A stretch of 64,000 nt of DNA from Gammaproteobacteria bacterium. Its GTDB lineage: Bacteria; Pseudomonadota; Gammaproteobacteria; Pseudomonadales; Porticoccaceae. The stretch is taken from contig JAGPUW010000002.1 in NCBI GenBank assembly GCA_018069465.1, positions 111,190 to 175,189 on the forward strand, given 5' to 3'. The position numbers and the translations under genes were made by a program. Of this stretch, positions 45,948 to 54,915 are shown piece after piece. Below the pieces are notes generated by a model, which saw nothing but the letters and a program-made list of their open reading frames with translations, had not been told where the DNA came from and ran no database searches. Position 1 is the first letter of the stretch. Every line of letters begins with the position of its first letter.

Positions 45948-47093
45948 TTAAATAGGATTCCGCTCGATCAATTGCCGGGCAATAATAATACGCTGCATTT
46001 CATTCGTTCCCTCGCCAATAATCATTAGTGGTGCATCGCGATAAAGCCTTTCGACGTCGGCTTCACAGGAGTAGCCAAAGGCGCCGTGAATGCGCAGGTT
46101 TTCGTCGGCATTTTTTGCCGCTGCCTCGGTGGCAAAGTACTTGGCCATACCGGCTTCCATATCGCAGCGTTCGCCGCTGTCAAAAGCTTTTGCGGCTTGT
46201 TCGAGTAGTAGTCGCGCGGCTTCGGTGCGGGTGGCCATTTCGCCGAGTTTGAGCTGAATCGCCTGGTGCTCGCAAATAGGTTTGCCGAAAGTTTTGCGTT
46301 GTTGGGCGTAAGCTGTGGCTTGTTTCAGTGCGGCGGTGGCGACGCCGACACCGCGGGCGGCGACGTTGATGCGCCCGAGCTCTAAGCCGCCAACGGCATT
46401 GTAAAACCCTCTGCCTTCAACGCCGCCAATGAGGCAGTCTTTGTGCACCCGGTAGTTGTCGAAGCTGATGTCGGCTGTGTCGATACCTTTATAGCCCAAC
46501 TTTTTCAGTTTTTTGGAGACATTAAAGCCCTCGCCATTTTCGGCGATAAACATGCTCATGCCTTTGCGGGGCGGTGTGGCGTTGGTGTCAGTTTTCACCA
46601 GCAGGCCGATAACGCTGCCTTCAATGGAGTTGGTGATCCAGGCTTTTGATCCGTTGACCACGTAGTAGTCGCCATCCTTTACGGCGGCGCAGCGAATGCC
46701 TTGTAAGTCGGTGCCAGCATCGGGTTCGGTGAGGCCAATGCCGCCGCGTAATTCACCGCTGGCAAAGCGGGGCAGGTACTTCTGCTTTTGCGCATTGGTG
46801 CCGTAGCTTTGTACACAGCGGGCCATAATCAGGTGGGAGTTGAAGATGCCCGATAGCGACATCCACACTTCGGCCACGGCGGCGACAATTTTCGAATAGG
46901 TGGAGGCACTGAGTCCCAGGCCGCCATATTCCGGGTCAATCGTCGCGCCGAACAAGCCCAGTTCTTTCATTTGCTCGACCATGGCGTGGGGGTATTCATC
47001 GGCTTGCTCAAGGTCGTGAGCGTAGGGGGCAACATCTCGTTCCAACCAACGGTTAATGCTGTCGAGGATTAGCGTTTCTTCTTCATTTGACAT
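45948..47093 (-). CDS. acyl-CoA dehydrogenase
   Basis: This 381-residue flavoenzyme introduces the alpha-beta double bond in an acyl-CoA. Family signatures are present: GLTEPDAGTDLQGI for FAD and substrate binding, ARGVGVATAALKQA, and the C-terminal RDAPLMIIGEGTNEMQRII, with the probable catalytic glutamate in EGTNE. The fold is complete. A MaoC-type hydratase gene lies upstream on the same strand, suggesting use in breakdown of a specific acyl or branched-chain acid. The substrate is not determined by sequence. The stop lies next to the RAYT repeat. Confidence 0.92.
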   Translation of the reverse strand: MSNEEETLILDSINRWLERDVAPYAHDLEQADEYPHAMVEQMKELGLFGATIDPEYGGLGLSASTYSKIVAAVAEVWMSLSGIFNSHLIMARCVQSYGTNAQKQKYLPRFASGELRGGIGLTEPDAGTDLQGIRCAAVKDGDYYVVNGSKAWITNSIEGSVIGLLVKTDTNATPPRKGMSMFIAENGEGFNVSKKLKKLGYKGIDTADISFDNYRVHKDCLIGGVEGRGFYNAVGGLELGRINVAARGVGVATAALKQATAYAQQRKTFGKPICEHQAIQLKLGEMATRTEAARLLLEQAAKAFDSGERCDMEAGMAKYFATEAAAKNADENLRIHGAFGYSCEADVERLYRDAPLMIIGEGTNEMQRIIIARQLIERNPI

Positions 47094-47165
47094 GGGAATT
47101 CTCGTAGTAGTTGGCTGCGAAGGTGGGGCTAAGCCGAACCATGTGGGTTTAGACGAGGGGAGATA

Positions 47166-47194
47166 CGGCTGTTAATAGCGGTGATTAACAGCCG
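47166..47194. repeat. 11-bp inverted repeat between MaoC and acyl-CoA dehydrogenase genes
   Basis: CGGCTGTTAAT (47166-47176) and ATTAACAGCCG (47184-47194) are perfect inverted copies separated by 7 bp. No T-tract follows on either strand. It could be an operator or an attenuating hairpin between the two genes; neither is shown. Confidence 0.6.
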
Positions 47195-47216
47195 GTTAAT
47201 ACTTTAGCTACTTGGT

Positions 47217-47732
47217 TTAGTAGTTGGCTTTGTCGTCCACGGCATGGCCGGTTTTGGGGATCAACATAGAGCGTACAAAATCCATAATCACCACATCGTC
47301 CTGATTTTTACCCAGGGTTCTGACGGTGACAATGCCGGCAGTGGGGCGGCTTTTTGATTCGCGAATCTCCAGCACTTCTGATTCGGCGTAAATGGTGTCG
47401 CCGACAAAAACAGGCGCTGGCATTTTGATTTTGTCCCAGCCCAAATTGGCGATGGTTTTCTGGCTGACATCGGAGACACTCATGCCCGCAACCATAGACA
47501 GGGTCATGGTGCTGTTGACCAGTATTTTGCCAAATTCGCTGTGCTTGGCGTATTCCTTGTCGAAATGCAGAGGGTGCTGGTTCATGGTGAGCAGAGTGAA
47601 CCAGGTGTTGTCGGTTTCGGTAATGGTGCGACCGGGGCGGTGCTCGTAAATATCGCCGACCTTAAAGTCTTCGAGGTAGCGACCATAAGATTCGCGATAG
47701 CGACCGGGTGCGATTTCAACAGAACTTGGCAT
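47217..47732 (-). CDS. MaoC-family acyl-CoA dehydratase
   Basis: This 171-residue hotdog-fold hydratase carries the MaoC core: NQHPLHFDKEYAKHSEFGK, with a His-Asp-type catalytic site, then VNSTMTLSMVAG and a strand region PVFVGDTIYAESEVLE. Family members hydrate enoyl-CoA esters, for example mesaconyl- or beta-methylmalyl-CoA-type substrates; this one's substrate is unknown. ATG 47732 follows GGAG; four extra codons upstream are possible. It is the first gene of a pair with the acyl-CoA dehydrogenase (124-bp gap). Confidence 0.86.
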   Translation of the reverse strand: MPSSVEIAPGRYRESYGRYLEDFKVGDIYEHRPGRTITETDNTWFTLLTMNQHPLHFDKEYAKHSEFGKILVNSTMTLSMVAGMSVSDVSQKTIANLGWDKIKMPAPVFVGDTIYAESEVLEIRESKSRPTAGIVTVRTLGKNQDDVVIMDFVRSMLIPKTGHAVDDKANY

Positions 47733-47863
47733 GGGGTTCTCCACTGTGGGTTATTGGGTGGGTAGCCCGCCACCTTAAGGGAGCGGGGGGCGGGGTGTCA
47801 ATTTGGCGGTACTGGTTGGGGATGAGTAGAACAGCGTGCTGCTTTTATAGCCGCACTTGTCCT

Positions 47864-49762
47864 TTAATCCGCATCCAGCTCTTCCCAGCGGGCATAGGTT
47901 TTTTCGAGCTTGGCGGTGAGACTGGTCATTTCGTCGAGGGTCAGTTGCTGTGCCGCTGGTTCGCGACTGTAAAAATCGGACTGGCCAATGATGGTTTGCA
48001 ACTCAGTTTGGCGATTCTCCAACTCTTCTATTAATGCCGGTAGTGAGTCGAGTTCGCGCTGAACTTTGTAGGTGAGTTTCTTTTTAGCCGCGACAGGTTT
48101 TGGGGCGGCGGGTTTATCGGTGTTAGTTGCGGCACTCTTTGTAGCGGGATTCTTTGTCGAGCTGGCGGTTTGGCTTTCCGCCTGCAGTTTGCCACCGCGG
48201 GCGACCCAGTCACTGTAGCCGCCAACATGGGCGCTGATTTTGCCCCGACCGTCAAAGGTCAGAATACGGGTCACGGTGTGGTCCATAAATTCCCGGTCGT
48301 GGCTGACCAGCAGCACGGTGCCATCGAAATCTAAGAGTATTTCTTCGAGCAGCTCCAGGGTTTCGATATCGAGATCATTGGTCGGCTCATCGAGCACCAG
48401 TAGATTAGCTGGCTTGCTAAATAGCTTGGCCAGAATGGCGCGGTTCTGTTCACCACCGGAGAGGGTTTTTACCGGTATGCGCACCCGGTCGGGGCTGAAC
48501 AAGAAATCACTGAGGTAGCTAATGGCATGGCGATCTTTGCCATTAATGGTGATGAAATCGCGGCCACCGCAAACATTGTCGAGCAGGTTTTGCTCGGGGT
48601 TGAGCTGGTTTCTCAGCTGATCAAAATAGGCCACTTCCATTTTGGTGCCGAGCTTTACTGTGCCCTCTTGGGGGATGAGTTCGCCGAGCAATACTTTCAG
48701 TAGGGTCGACTTGCCCGCGCCGTTAGCGCCGACAAAGCCGATGCGATCACCGCGCATCACCTTCAACGACAGATTATCGATCACCGGCGTGCCATTAAAG
48801 CTGTGGCTGACGTGTTCGAGTTCGGCGACAATTTTGCCCGACAGCTCACCCGTTTCGACACGGAAGTCGGCCTTGCCCTGACGGCTGACGCGCTGGGAGT
48901 GCTCGTCGCGCAAGCTTTTTAAGGCCCGCACGCGGCCCTCGTTGCGGGTGCGGCGGGCTTTAATGCCCTGGCGTATCCACACCTCTTCCTGGGCGAGTTT
49001 TTTGTCGAACAGGGCATTGGCTCTTTCTTCCTCGACCATTTGTTGCTCGCGAAAAGCCAGAAAGCCGTGATAGTCGCCGCGCCATGAATGGAGGGTGCCG
49101 CGATCTAATTCGACAATTTCGTTGGCCACTTGTTGTAGAAAAGCCCGGTCGTGGGTCACCAGTATCAAGGCGCCGCGAAAGGTCTTGAGCTGATTTTCGA
49201 GCCACTCAATGGCGAGGATGTCGAGGTGGTTGGTCGGCTCATCGAGCAGCAGAATATCGGGGTCGGTGACCAGTGCTTTGGCCAGTGCCACGCGCTTGCG
49301 CCAGCCGCCGGACAGCGACTTCATCAGCGCATCGGCGGGTAATTCAAGCTGGCTGATGACGGTGTCAACTTTCTGTTGCAGGGCCCAGCCGTCTTTGGCT
49401 TCGAGTTCTTGTTGAACCTTGGCCATGGTGTCCATATCGCCATCGTTAATGCTGTGGTGATAGGCGGCGAGCAAGGCGCCGACATCGTCCAGGCCGCTGG
49501 CGACCAGGTCGTAAACGGAGGACTCATCGGCATTGGGTAGATCCTGTTCCAGCCAGGCGATCTTGCAGCCGGGGCGCAGCCAGTACTCACCACTGTCGGC
49601 TTGAATGCGTTGACCGAGCAGTTTCAGCAGGGTTGTTTTGCCCTCGCCATTGCGACCCAGCAAACCGATTTTCTGGTTTTTGTGCAGGGTCAGGTCGACC
49701 GATTTGAGGAGGTCTCGGGTGCCGAAGTGCAGGCTGACATTGTCGAGTCGAAGTAGGGGCAT
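47864..49762 (-). CDS. uup: ABC-F family ATPase Uup
   Basis: Uup is a cytoplasmic, non-transporting tandem ATPase linked to branched DNA or ribosome function. The 632-residue protein has two ABC domains: Walker A GRNGEGKTTLLKLLG near residue 36 with signature LSGGWRKRVALAKAL, and GANGAGKSTLLKVLLG near 345 with LSGGEQNRAILAKL. A linker and a C-terminal coiled-coil domain (about 570-630) follow a Lys/Ala/Pro-rich hinge; that C-terminal domain separates Uup from EttA and YheS. It stands alone, oriented as hslVU but separated by a hairpin. Confidence 0.93.
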   Translation of the reverse strand: MPLLRLDNVSLHFGTRDLLKSVDLTLHKNQKIGLLGRNGEGKTTLLKLLGQRIQADSGEYWLRPGCKIAWLEQDLPNADESSVYDLVASGLDDVGALLAAYHHSINDGDMDTMAKVQQELEAKDGWALQQKVDTVISQLELPADALMKSLSGGWRKRVALAKALVTDPDILLLDEPTNHLDILAIEWLENQLKTFRGALILVTHDRAFLQQVANEIVELDRGTLHSWRGDYHGFLAFREQQMVEEERANALFDKKLAQEEVWIRQGIKARRTRNEGRVRALKSLRDEHSQRVSRQGKADFRVETGELSGKIVAELEHVSHSFNGTPVIDNLSLKVMRGDRIGFVGANGAGKSTLLKVLLGELIPQEGTVKLGTKMEVAYFDQLRNQLNPEQNLLDNVCGGRDFITINGKDRHAISYLSDFLFSPDRVRIPVKTLSGGEQNRAILAKLFSKPANLLVLDEPTNDLDIETLELLEEILLDFDGTVLLVSHDREFMDHTVTRILTFDGRGKISAHVGGYSDWVARGGKLQAESQTASSTKNPATKSAATNTDKPAAPKPVAAKKKLTYKVQRELDSLPALIEELENRQTELQTIIGQSDFYSREPAAQQLTLDEMTSLTAKLEKTYARWEELDAD

Positions 49763-49812
49763 AGGGGCTCTTTAAATAAGTACTGAGGTTGCCGTTAATT
49801 GGCAGTTAGGGA

Positions 49813-49841
49813 GCCTCTGAGTTGATGACTTATTCAGAGGC
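49813..49841 (-). terminator. hairpin downstream of hslU
   Basis: GCCTCTGA (49813-49820) pairs with TCAGAGGC (49834-49841) around a 13-nt loop, 8 bp past the hslU stop. There is no T-run, so it may be a weak or factor-dependent terminator. Confidence 0.4.
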
Positions 49842-49848
49842 GCCTTAG

Positions 49849-51180
49849 TTAAAGAATAAAGCGTGACAGATCTTCATTGCTGGCCAGTGCGTCGAGGTGC
49901 TGGTTGACAAATTCGGCATCGATATTGATCGCTTTACCAGCTGCAGCCAGGTCTGCGGCGTCAAAAGACACCTCTTCAAGCAAGCGCTCAAGCACGGTAT
50001 GCAAGCGCCGTGCGCCAATGTTTTCGGTGCGCTCGTTAACCTCGGAGGCGATTTCAGCCAAGCGCTGCACGCCTTCATCACTAAAGTTGACTTCCAGCCC
50101 CTCGGTCGCCAGCAGCTCGCGATATTGCTCGGTTAACGAGGCCTTGGGTTCGGTGAGAATGCGCTTGAAGTCGTCGGCGTTGAGGGAGTCGAGCTCCACG
50201 CGAATCGGCAGGCGGCCCTGCAGTTCGGGTATTAAGTCGGAGGGTTTGGAAAAGTGGAAGGCGCCAGAGGCGATAAACAGGATGTGATCGGTTTTGATCA
50301 TGCCGAACTTGGTCGACACCGTGCAGCCTTCAATCAGCGGTAACAGGTCGCGCTGCACGCCTTCGCGAGAGACATCGCTACCCGAGGTTTCGCCGCGCTT
50401 GGCAACTTTGTCGAGTTCGTCGATAAAGACAATGCCATTTTGCTCGGCATTGTTGATGGCGCGGGTTTTAATGTCGTCTTCGTCGACCAGTTTGGCGGCT
50501 TCTTCGTGAGTCAGGTGCTTCAGCGCCTGGGCAACGGTGAGCTTGCGGGGCTTGGTTTTGCCGCTACCCATATTGGAGAACATGCCTTGCAGCTGGCTGG
50601 TCATCTCTTCCATGCCGGGAGGCGCCATGATCTCGACGTTGGGGGCGGCGCTGCTGAGGTCAATTTCAATCTCTTTATCATCGAGGTCACCCTCGCGCAG
50701 TTTCTTGCGAAATAGCTGGCGGGTACTGGATTCTTCATCCTCAGATTTACTGTCGTCGCCACGGGCGGGCGGCAGCAGGGCATCGAGAATGCGCTCTTCG
50801 GCTAAATCGTGGGCCCGCTGGTCGACCTTGGTGACTTCCTGTTCGCGCAGGAGCTTGACGGCAGTTTCGACTAAATCGCGAATAATCGACTCAACATCGC
50901 GACCAACATAGCCTACTTCGGTGAACTTAGTGGCCTCTACTTTAATAAAAGGGGCGTTGGATAATTTTGCCAAACGGCGGGCAATTTCTGTTTTACCGAC
51001 GCCGGTGGGGCCAATCATCAGAATGTTTTTGGGCGTGACTTCATTGCGCAGCTCTTCGTTTAACTTCATGCGGCGCCAGCGATTGCGCAGGGCGATCGCA
51101 ACGGCGCGCTTGGCCTGATTTTGGCCGACGATGTGGCGGTCGAGCTCGTGGACGATTTCACGAGGGGTCATATTTGACAT
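49849..51180 (-). CDS. hslU: ATPase subunit HslU of the HslVU protease
   Basis: HslU unfolds substrates for HslV. The 443-residue product equals the E. coli length. It has the AAA+ motifs [18 protein letters not shown] (Walker A) and [13 protein letters not shown] (Walker B), the pore-loop GYVGRDVES motif, and sensor regions. The C terminus (DLSRFIL) should dock into HslV. It lies 44 bp after hslV and shares its promoter. Confidence 0.97.
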   Translation of the reverse strand: MSNMTPREIVHELDRHIVGQNQAKRAVAIALRNRWRRMKLNEELRNEVTPKNILMIGPTGVGKTEIARRLAKLSNAPFIKVEATKFTEVGYVGRDVESIIRDLVETAVKLLREQEVTKVDQRAHDLAEERILDALLPPARGDDSKSEDEESSTRQLFRKKLREGDLDDKEIEIDLSSAAPNVEIMAPPGMEEMTSQLQGMFSNMGSGKTKPRKLTVAQALKHLTHEEAAKLVDEDDIKTRAINNAEQNGIVFIDELDKVAKRGETSGSDVSREGVQRDLLPLIEGCTVSTKFGMIKTDHILFIASGAFHFSKPSDLIPELQGRLPIRVELDSLNADDFKRILTEPKASLTEQYRELLATEGLEVNFSDEGVQRLAEIASEVNERTENIGARRLHTVLERLLEEVSFDAADLAAAGKAINIDAEFVNQHLDALASNEDLSRFIL

Positions 51181-51224
51181 GGGGTGCTTCCTAAATTTAA
51201 CGGGCTTTTAGCCAGTGAGTGGTT

Positions 51225-51797
51225 CTACTCGGGCTGCTCGGTCTCGGTCTCGGTAACGGCGCTGTCGAGCTCTTCAATGGTGCGATTGTGGTTGGTGTAG
51301 ATGCAGATATCACCGGCAATCTCCAAACCCTTTTCGACGATATCCCGGGCGCTCAAGTCGGTATTTTTGAGCAGAGCCATGGCCGCTGACTGGGCGAAGG
51401 GGCCGCCGGAGCCGATGGCGATAAGGTCGTCTTCGGGCTGAATCACATCGCCGTTGCCGGTGATGATGAGCGAGGCGTCTTTGTTGGCGACGGCGAGCAG
51501 AGCTTCGAGGCGGCGCAGTATGCGGTCGGTGCGCCAGTCTTTGGCCAGCTCGACAGCGGCGCGTACCAGATTGCCGCGGTGCTCTTCCAGCTTCGCTTCA
51601 AAGCGCTCGAATAAGGTAAAAGCATCCGCTGTGCCGCCCGCGAAGCCGGCGATCACTTCACCGTTGTAGAGGCGGCGGACTTTGCGCGCATTGCCTTTCA
51701 TGATGGTATTGCCCAGCGATACCTGGCCATCGCCACCGATAACGACTTTGCCGTTACGTCTGACGGATAGAATGGTTGTGCCTCGATATTGTTCCAA
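51225..51797 (-). CDS. hslV: protease subunit HslV
   Basis: HslV is the threonine peptidase of the bacterial proteasome-like HslVU complex. The 190-residue precursor has a six-residue leader (MEQYRG) before the catalytic T7, with [20 protein letters not shown] following; this leader is longer than the single Met of E. coli but is common in other lineages. [12 protein letters not shown] and [15 protein letters not shown] are conserved. A Glu/Thr-rich C-terminal tail is an extra. It is the first gene of the operon. Confidence 0.96.
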   Translation of the reverse strand: MEQYRGTTILSVRRNGKVVIGGDGQVSLGNTIMKGNARKVRRLYNGEVIAGFAGGTADAFTLFERFEAKLEEHRGNLVRAAVELAKDWRTDRILRRLEALLAVANKDASLIITGNGDVIQPEDDLIAIGSGGPFAQSAAMALLKNTDLSARDIVEKGLEIAGDICIYTNHNRTIEELDSAVTETETEQPE

Positions 51798-51826
51798 TGG
51801 AATCTCCCTGATGTATGCTCAGCCCT

Positions 51827-51855
51827 ATGTGGGGGCGAGGGTAGCTTAATTCAAT
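51827..51855 (-). promoter_or_regulatory. sigma32-like heat-shock promoter of hslVU
   Basis: On the minus strand ATTGAAT (51849-51855) and CCCCACAT (51827-51834) are 14 bp apart, matching CTTGAAA-N11-16-CCCCATNT in 5 of 7 and 6 or 7 of 8 positions. The start would fall about 20-25 bp before hslV. hslVU is a classical heat-shock operon. Confidence 0.78.
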
Positions 51856-52031
51856 GTTTCCTGGCATGTCTTTGTCGAGCCGCTTGGTGCTGACTTGCCG
51901 CACCGTTACACTAGCCCGGCTTATGTGCTGCAGGCACTAATAACAAGGCATTATCCAAGTAAGAGTTTAATACGCGTTTAATCAAAGCCGAGCGGCGTAG
52001 CGCCACGGTTTCAGCCGATAGCGGGTAACAG

Positions 52032-52076
52032 CACGGCTAGTCAGAAGATGGCTAGTCACCGGATAGCTAGTCACAG
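52032..52076 (+). repeat. 15-bp tandem repeat ahead of murJ
   Basis: Three units of 15 bp are seen (52032, 52047, 52062), all sharing GCTAGTCA, and a degenerate fourth begins at 52077. The AGGA ribosome site of murJ (52075-52078) spans the junction of units 3 and 4. Confidence 0.75.
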
Positions 52077-52085
52077 GATAGTTCA

Positions 52086-53720
52086 TTGCGCGATAACAAA
52101 ACGCCCTCGCAAAATTCTCAACGGGAATCTAAACCGCCAGCTGAAAAGGCTCACCGTGGCTTGCTGGGCTCCAGTGCCATTGTCGGTGCCATGACCATGT
52201 TGTCGCGCATCCTCGGGCTTATCCGCGATGTGGTCTTCGCTCGGGTGATCGGTGCCGATGGTTTTGCCGACGCCTTTTTTGTCGCCTTTAAAATTCCCAA
52301 TTTTTTGCGCCGTCTGTTTGCCGAGGGGGCTTTTGCCCAGGCTTTTGTGCCGGTGCTCACGGAGTATCGCAACGCCGGTGGGCAGGCGGCGGTTAAAGCC
52401 TTAATCGACCGGGTGGCGGGTGCGCTGGGCTCGGTGTTGATTGTGCTTACCATTGTCGCGGTGATTGCCGCACCCATGCTGGCCGGACTTTTTGCCCCGG
52501 GCTTTGTGGGTGATACCGCCAAGTTTCAGGCGACAACGGATATGATTCGGGTGACCTTCCCCTATCTGTTGTTTATTTCTTTGACCGGTTTCGCTGGCGG
52601 CATATTGAATAGCTACGACCGTTTTGCGGTGCCGGCTTTCACCCCGGTGTGGCTGAATGTCTGTTTGATCACTGCGGCGCTGGTCGCGGCCCCCTGGTTT
52701 GAACGGCCCGTTTTTGCCCTGGCCTGGGGTGTGTTTGCCGCGGGCATTATTCAGATGCTTTTCCAAATTCCCTTTTTGGCCAATATCCATTTACTGCCCT
52801 CACCCAAAATTGACTGGCAATACCCCGGTGTTAAAAAAATTCTGCGGCTCATGGCACCGGCCATTTTTGGTGTTTCAGTTAGCCAGATCAACCTGCTGCT
52901 CGACACCGTTATAGCCTCATTTTTGCCGACCGGCAGCGTTTCCTGGCTCTACTACTCTGACCGCCTGGCAGAGCTACCGCTCGGTGTCTTTGGTGTGGCG
53001 GCGGCAACGGTTATTTTGCCCAATCTCTCGCGCCAGCACGCGGCAAAATCGACGCAAGAGTTTAATGCCATTCTCGACTGGGCGATTCGCTTCGTGCTGT
53101 TAATTGCAGTGCCGGCCTCTATCGCTTTGATGATGCTTGCCGAGCCAGTGCTCGCGGCGCTGTTTTATGACGGCAGTGAAATTGATCGGCGCGACATTGT
53201 GATGGCGGGTTTCAGCTTGCGTGCCTATGCCCTGGGCGTGGTGGCTTTTATGTTGATCAAGGTGCTGGCGCCGGGCTATTTTGCCCGTCAGGATACGAAA
53301 ACACCGGTCAAGATTGGTCTGGTGGCGATGGCAGCCAATATGGTGATGAACCTTGTTTTTGTGCTTGCCCTGCACCACTACTTTTCTTTGGGGCACGCCG
53401 GTCTGGCGCTGGCGACCTCACTGGCCGCTTTCCTCAATGCCGTTTTGCTGTTTCGCGGTTTGCGCCGCGCCGGTGTTTATCGTGCGGCGAAGGGCTGGGG
53501 ATCATTTGCGGGAATGCTGTTGCTGGCCAATGCCATTATGGCCGGCGTTTTGTATCTCTCGCTGGCGCAGTTTGGCGACTGGTTTGCGATGGGCTTTTTG
53601 ACCCGGGCGTTGAGCGTACTGGGTATCTGCAGCTTGGGCTTTATCGCCTACACCGCGACGTTATTGGGCTGCGGTTTTCGCCTCGGCCAATTGCGCAGCC
53701 CGGTTAAGCAGTCGCCTTAA
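52086..53720 (+). CDS. murJ: lipid II flippase MurJ
   Basis: MurJ flips lipid II across the inner membrane. The 544-residue protein has about 14 transmembrane helices. Signature regions are TMLSRILGLIRDVVFARVIG, DAFFVAFKIPNFLRRLFAEG and AFAQAFVP, and an Arg-rich transport cavity is expected. The start is TTG 52086, with AGGA seven bases upstream; the next methionine is inside the first conserved helix and would remove needed residues. It precedes ribF by 171 bp. No rpsT gene, often adjacent, is present. Confidence 0.94.
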   Translation: MRDNKTPSQNSQRESKPPAEKAHRGLLGSSAIVGAMTMLSRILGLIRDVVFARVIGADGFADAFFVAFKIPNFLRRLFAEGAFAQAFVPVLTEYRNAGGQAAVKALIDRVAGALGSVLIVLTIVAVIAAPMLAGLFAPGFVGDTAKFQATTDMIRVTFPYLLFISLTGFAGGILNSYDRFAVPAFTPVWLNVCLITAALVAAPWFERPVFALAWGVFAAGIIQMLFQIPFLANIHLLPSPKIDWQYPGVKKILRLMAPAIFGVSVSQINLLLDTVIASFLPTGSVSWLYYSDRLAELPLGVFGVAAATVILPNLSRQHAAKSTQEFNAILDWAIRFVLLIAVPASIALMMLAEPVLAALFYDGSEIDRRDIVMAGFSLRAYALGVVAFMLIKVLAPGYFARQDTKTPVKIGLVAMAANMVMNLVFVLALHHYFSLGHAGLALATSLAAFLNAVLLFRGLRRAGVYRAAKGWGSFAGMLLLANAIMAGVLYLSLAQFGDWFAMGFLTRALSVLGICSLGFIAYTATLLGCGFRLGQLRSPVKQSP

Positions 53721-53733
53721 AGTCATTGCTCAA

Positions 53734-53757
53734 AACAGGGCTATAAACAGGGCTATA
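53734..53757 (+). repeat. perfect tandem 12-bp repeat after murJ
   Basis: AACAGGGCTATA occurs twice in succession (53734-53745, 53746-53757), 14 bp after the murJ stop. A slippage origin is likely. Confidence 0.75.
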
Positions 53758-53856
53758 AAGCCGCGTTGTCGTAGTGGTTTTGACGATGCGTGTTGACGCA
53801 CAGAGACGCTGGCCAACTTTCGCGCTGCGGGACTGCCTTTCAGTGGCTGGGCTGGG

Positions 53857-53862
53857 TATAAT
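53857..53862 (+). promoter_or_regulatory. possible -10 element of the ribF-ispH operon
   Basis: A perfect TATAAT lies 29 bp before the ribF start. No good -35 is found 16-18 bp upstream (TGCCTT is the nearest), so the promoter is tentative. Confidence 0.4.
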
Positions 53863-53891
53863 TCCCGGCTTTAATGGGGTAGGGCTGAATA

Positions 53892-54845
53892 GTGGCAAAC
53901 GGCGTTGTCGATTTCTTTGTTCGAGGTTTGCACAACCTGCGCGATGAGCACAGGGGCTGCGTCGCGACCATAGGCTCTTTCGATGGTGTTCATCACGGCC
54001 ACCAGTCGATTATTGCCCAAATTAACGAGCGCGCCAAACACCATGGTTTGCCCTCGGTGGTGATGATGTTTGAACCACAGCCTCGGGAGTATTTTTCCCG
54101 CGAGCAGGCGCCGGCACGGCTGATGCGCTTGCGTGAAAAGGTGGATGCCCTGCTCGATGCGGGTGTCGATCGGGTGGTTTGCCTGCAGTTTAATCGCGCT
54201 ATGCGCAGTCTTACCGCGCAGCAGTTTGTCGACGACCTGTTGATTGGCGGGCTCGGCATTAAATGTCTGGTGATCGGTGACGACTTCCACTTTGGCTGTG
54301 ATCGCAAGGGCGATTTCGCCATGCTCGAAGCCGTTGGTGGCAAGCACGATTTTGAGGTGGTGGCCACGCAAACGGTGAAGGCGGATCAGGAGCGGGTTAG
54401 CAGTACCCGCATTCGCGCCGAGTTGGAGGCGGGCCGCTTTGATTCTGCCGAGGCCCTGTTGGGCCGGCCCTTTCGCATTTCTGGCAAAGTTTGCTACGGG
54501 CAGCAGTTGGGCAGCAAGCTGGGTGTGCCCACGGCCAATGTGAATTTACACCGCTATCGAGCACCCTTGAGTGGCGTTTTTGCCGTTGAGGTGCTGCACA
54601 ATGGCGAGCGCATACAGGGCGTGGCCAATGTTGGCTTGCGGCCCACGGTGGGTGATTTAATCAAGCCGGTGCTGGAAGTGCATCTGCTCGACTGGGCGGG
54701 CAATATTTACGGTCAGCGTATTGGCGTTGAGTTTAAGAAAAAGCTGCGCGATGAACAAAAATTCACCACCCTCGATGAGCTGGTGATTAATATTAATCAG
54801 GATATTAAAACGGCTCGAGACTACTTCTCGGGCCTGTCGACGTAA
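53892..54845 (+). CDS. ribF: bifunctional riboflavin kinase / FAD synthetase RibF
   Basis: RibF makes FMN and then FAD. The 317-residue product has an N-terminal nucleotidyltransferase domain (ATIGSFDGVHHGHQ near residue 25, GDDFHFGCDRKGD, and a late RVSSTRIR) and a C-terminal riboflavin-kinase domain (GVPTANV, GVFAVEVL, ANVGLRPTVGD). Start GTG 53892 has AGGG upstream. It leads the normal ribF-ileS-lspA-fkpB-ispH series, joined with short gaps or overlaps. Confidence 0.95.
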   Translation: MANGVVDFFVRGLHNLRDEHRGCVATIGSFDGVHHGHQSIIAQINERAKHHGLPSVVMMFEPQPREYFSREQAPARLMRLREKVDALLDAGVDRVVCLQFNRAMRSLTAQQFVDDLLIGGLGIKCLVIGDDFHFGCDRKGDFAMLEAVGGKHDFEVVATQTVKADQERVSSTRIRAELEAGRFDSAEALLGRPFRISGKVCYGQQLGSKLGVPTANVNLHRYRAPLSGVFAVEVLHNGERIQGVANVGLRPTVGDLIKPVLEVHLLDWAGNIYGQRIGVEFKKKLRDEQKFTTLDELVININQDIKTARDYFSGLST

Positions 54846-54915
54846 ACAGTTTGCGTATGGGTGTGCCCCGACGCTGCACTGAACTTGAATTGAATTTGAG
54901 CTAAACCAGAGACTT

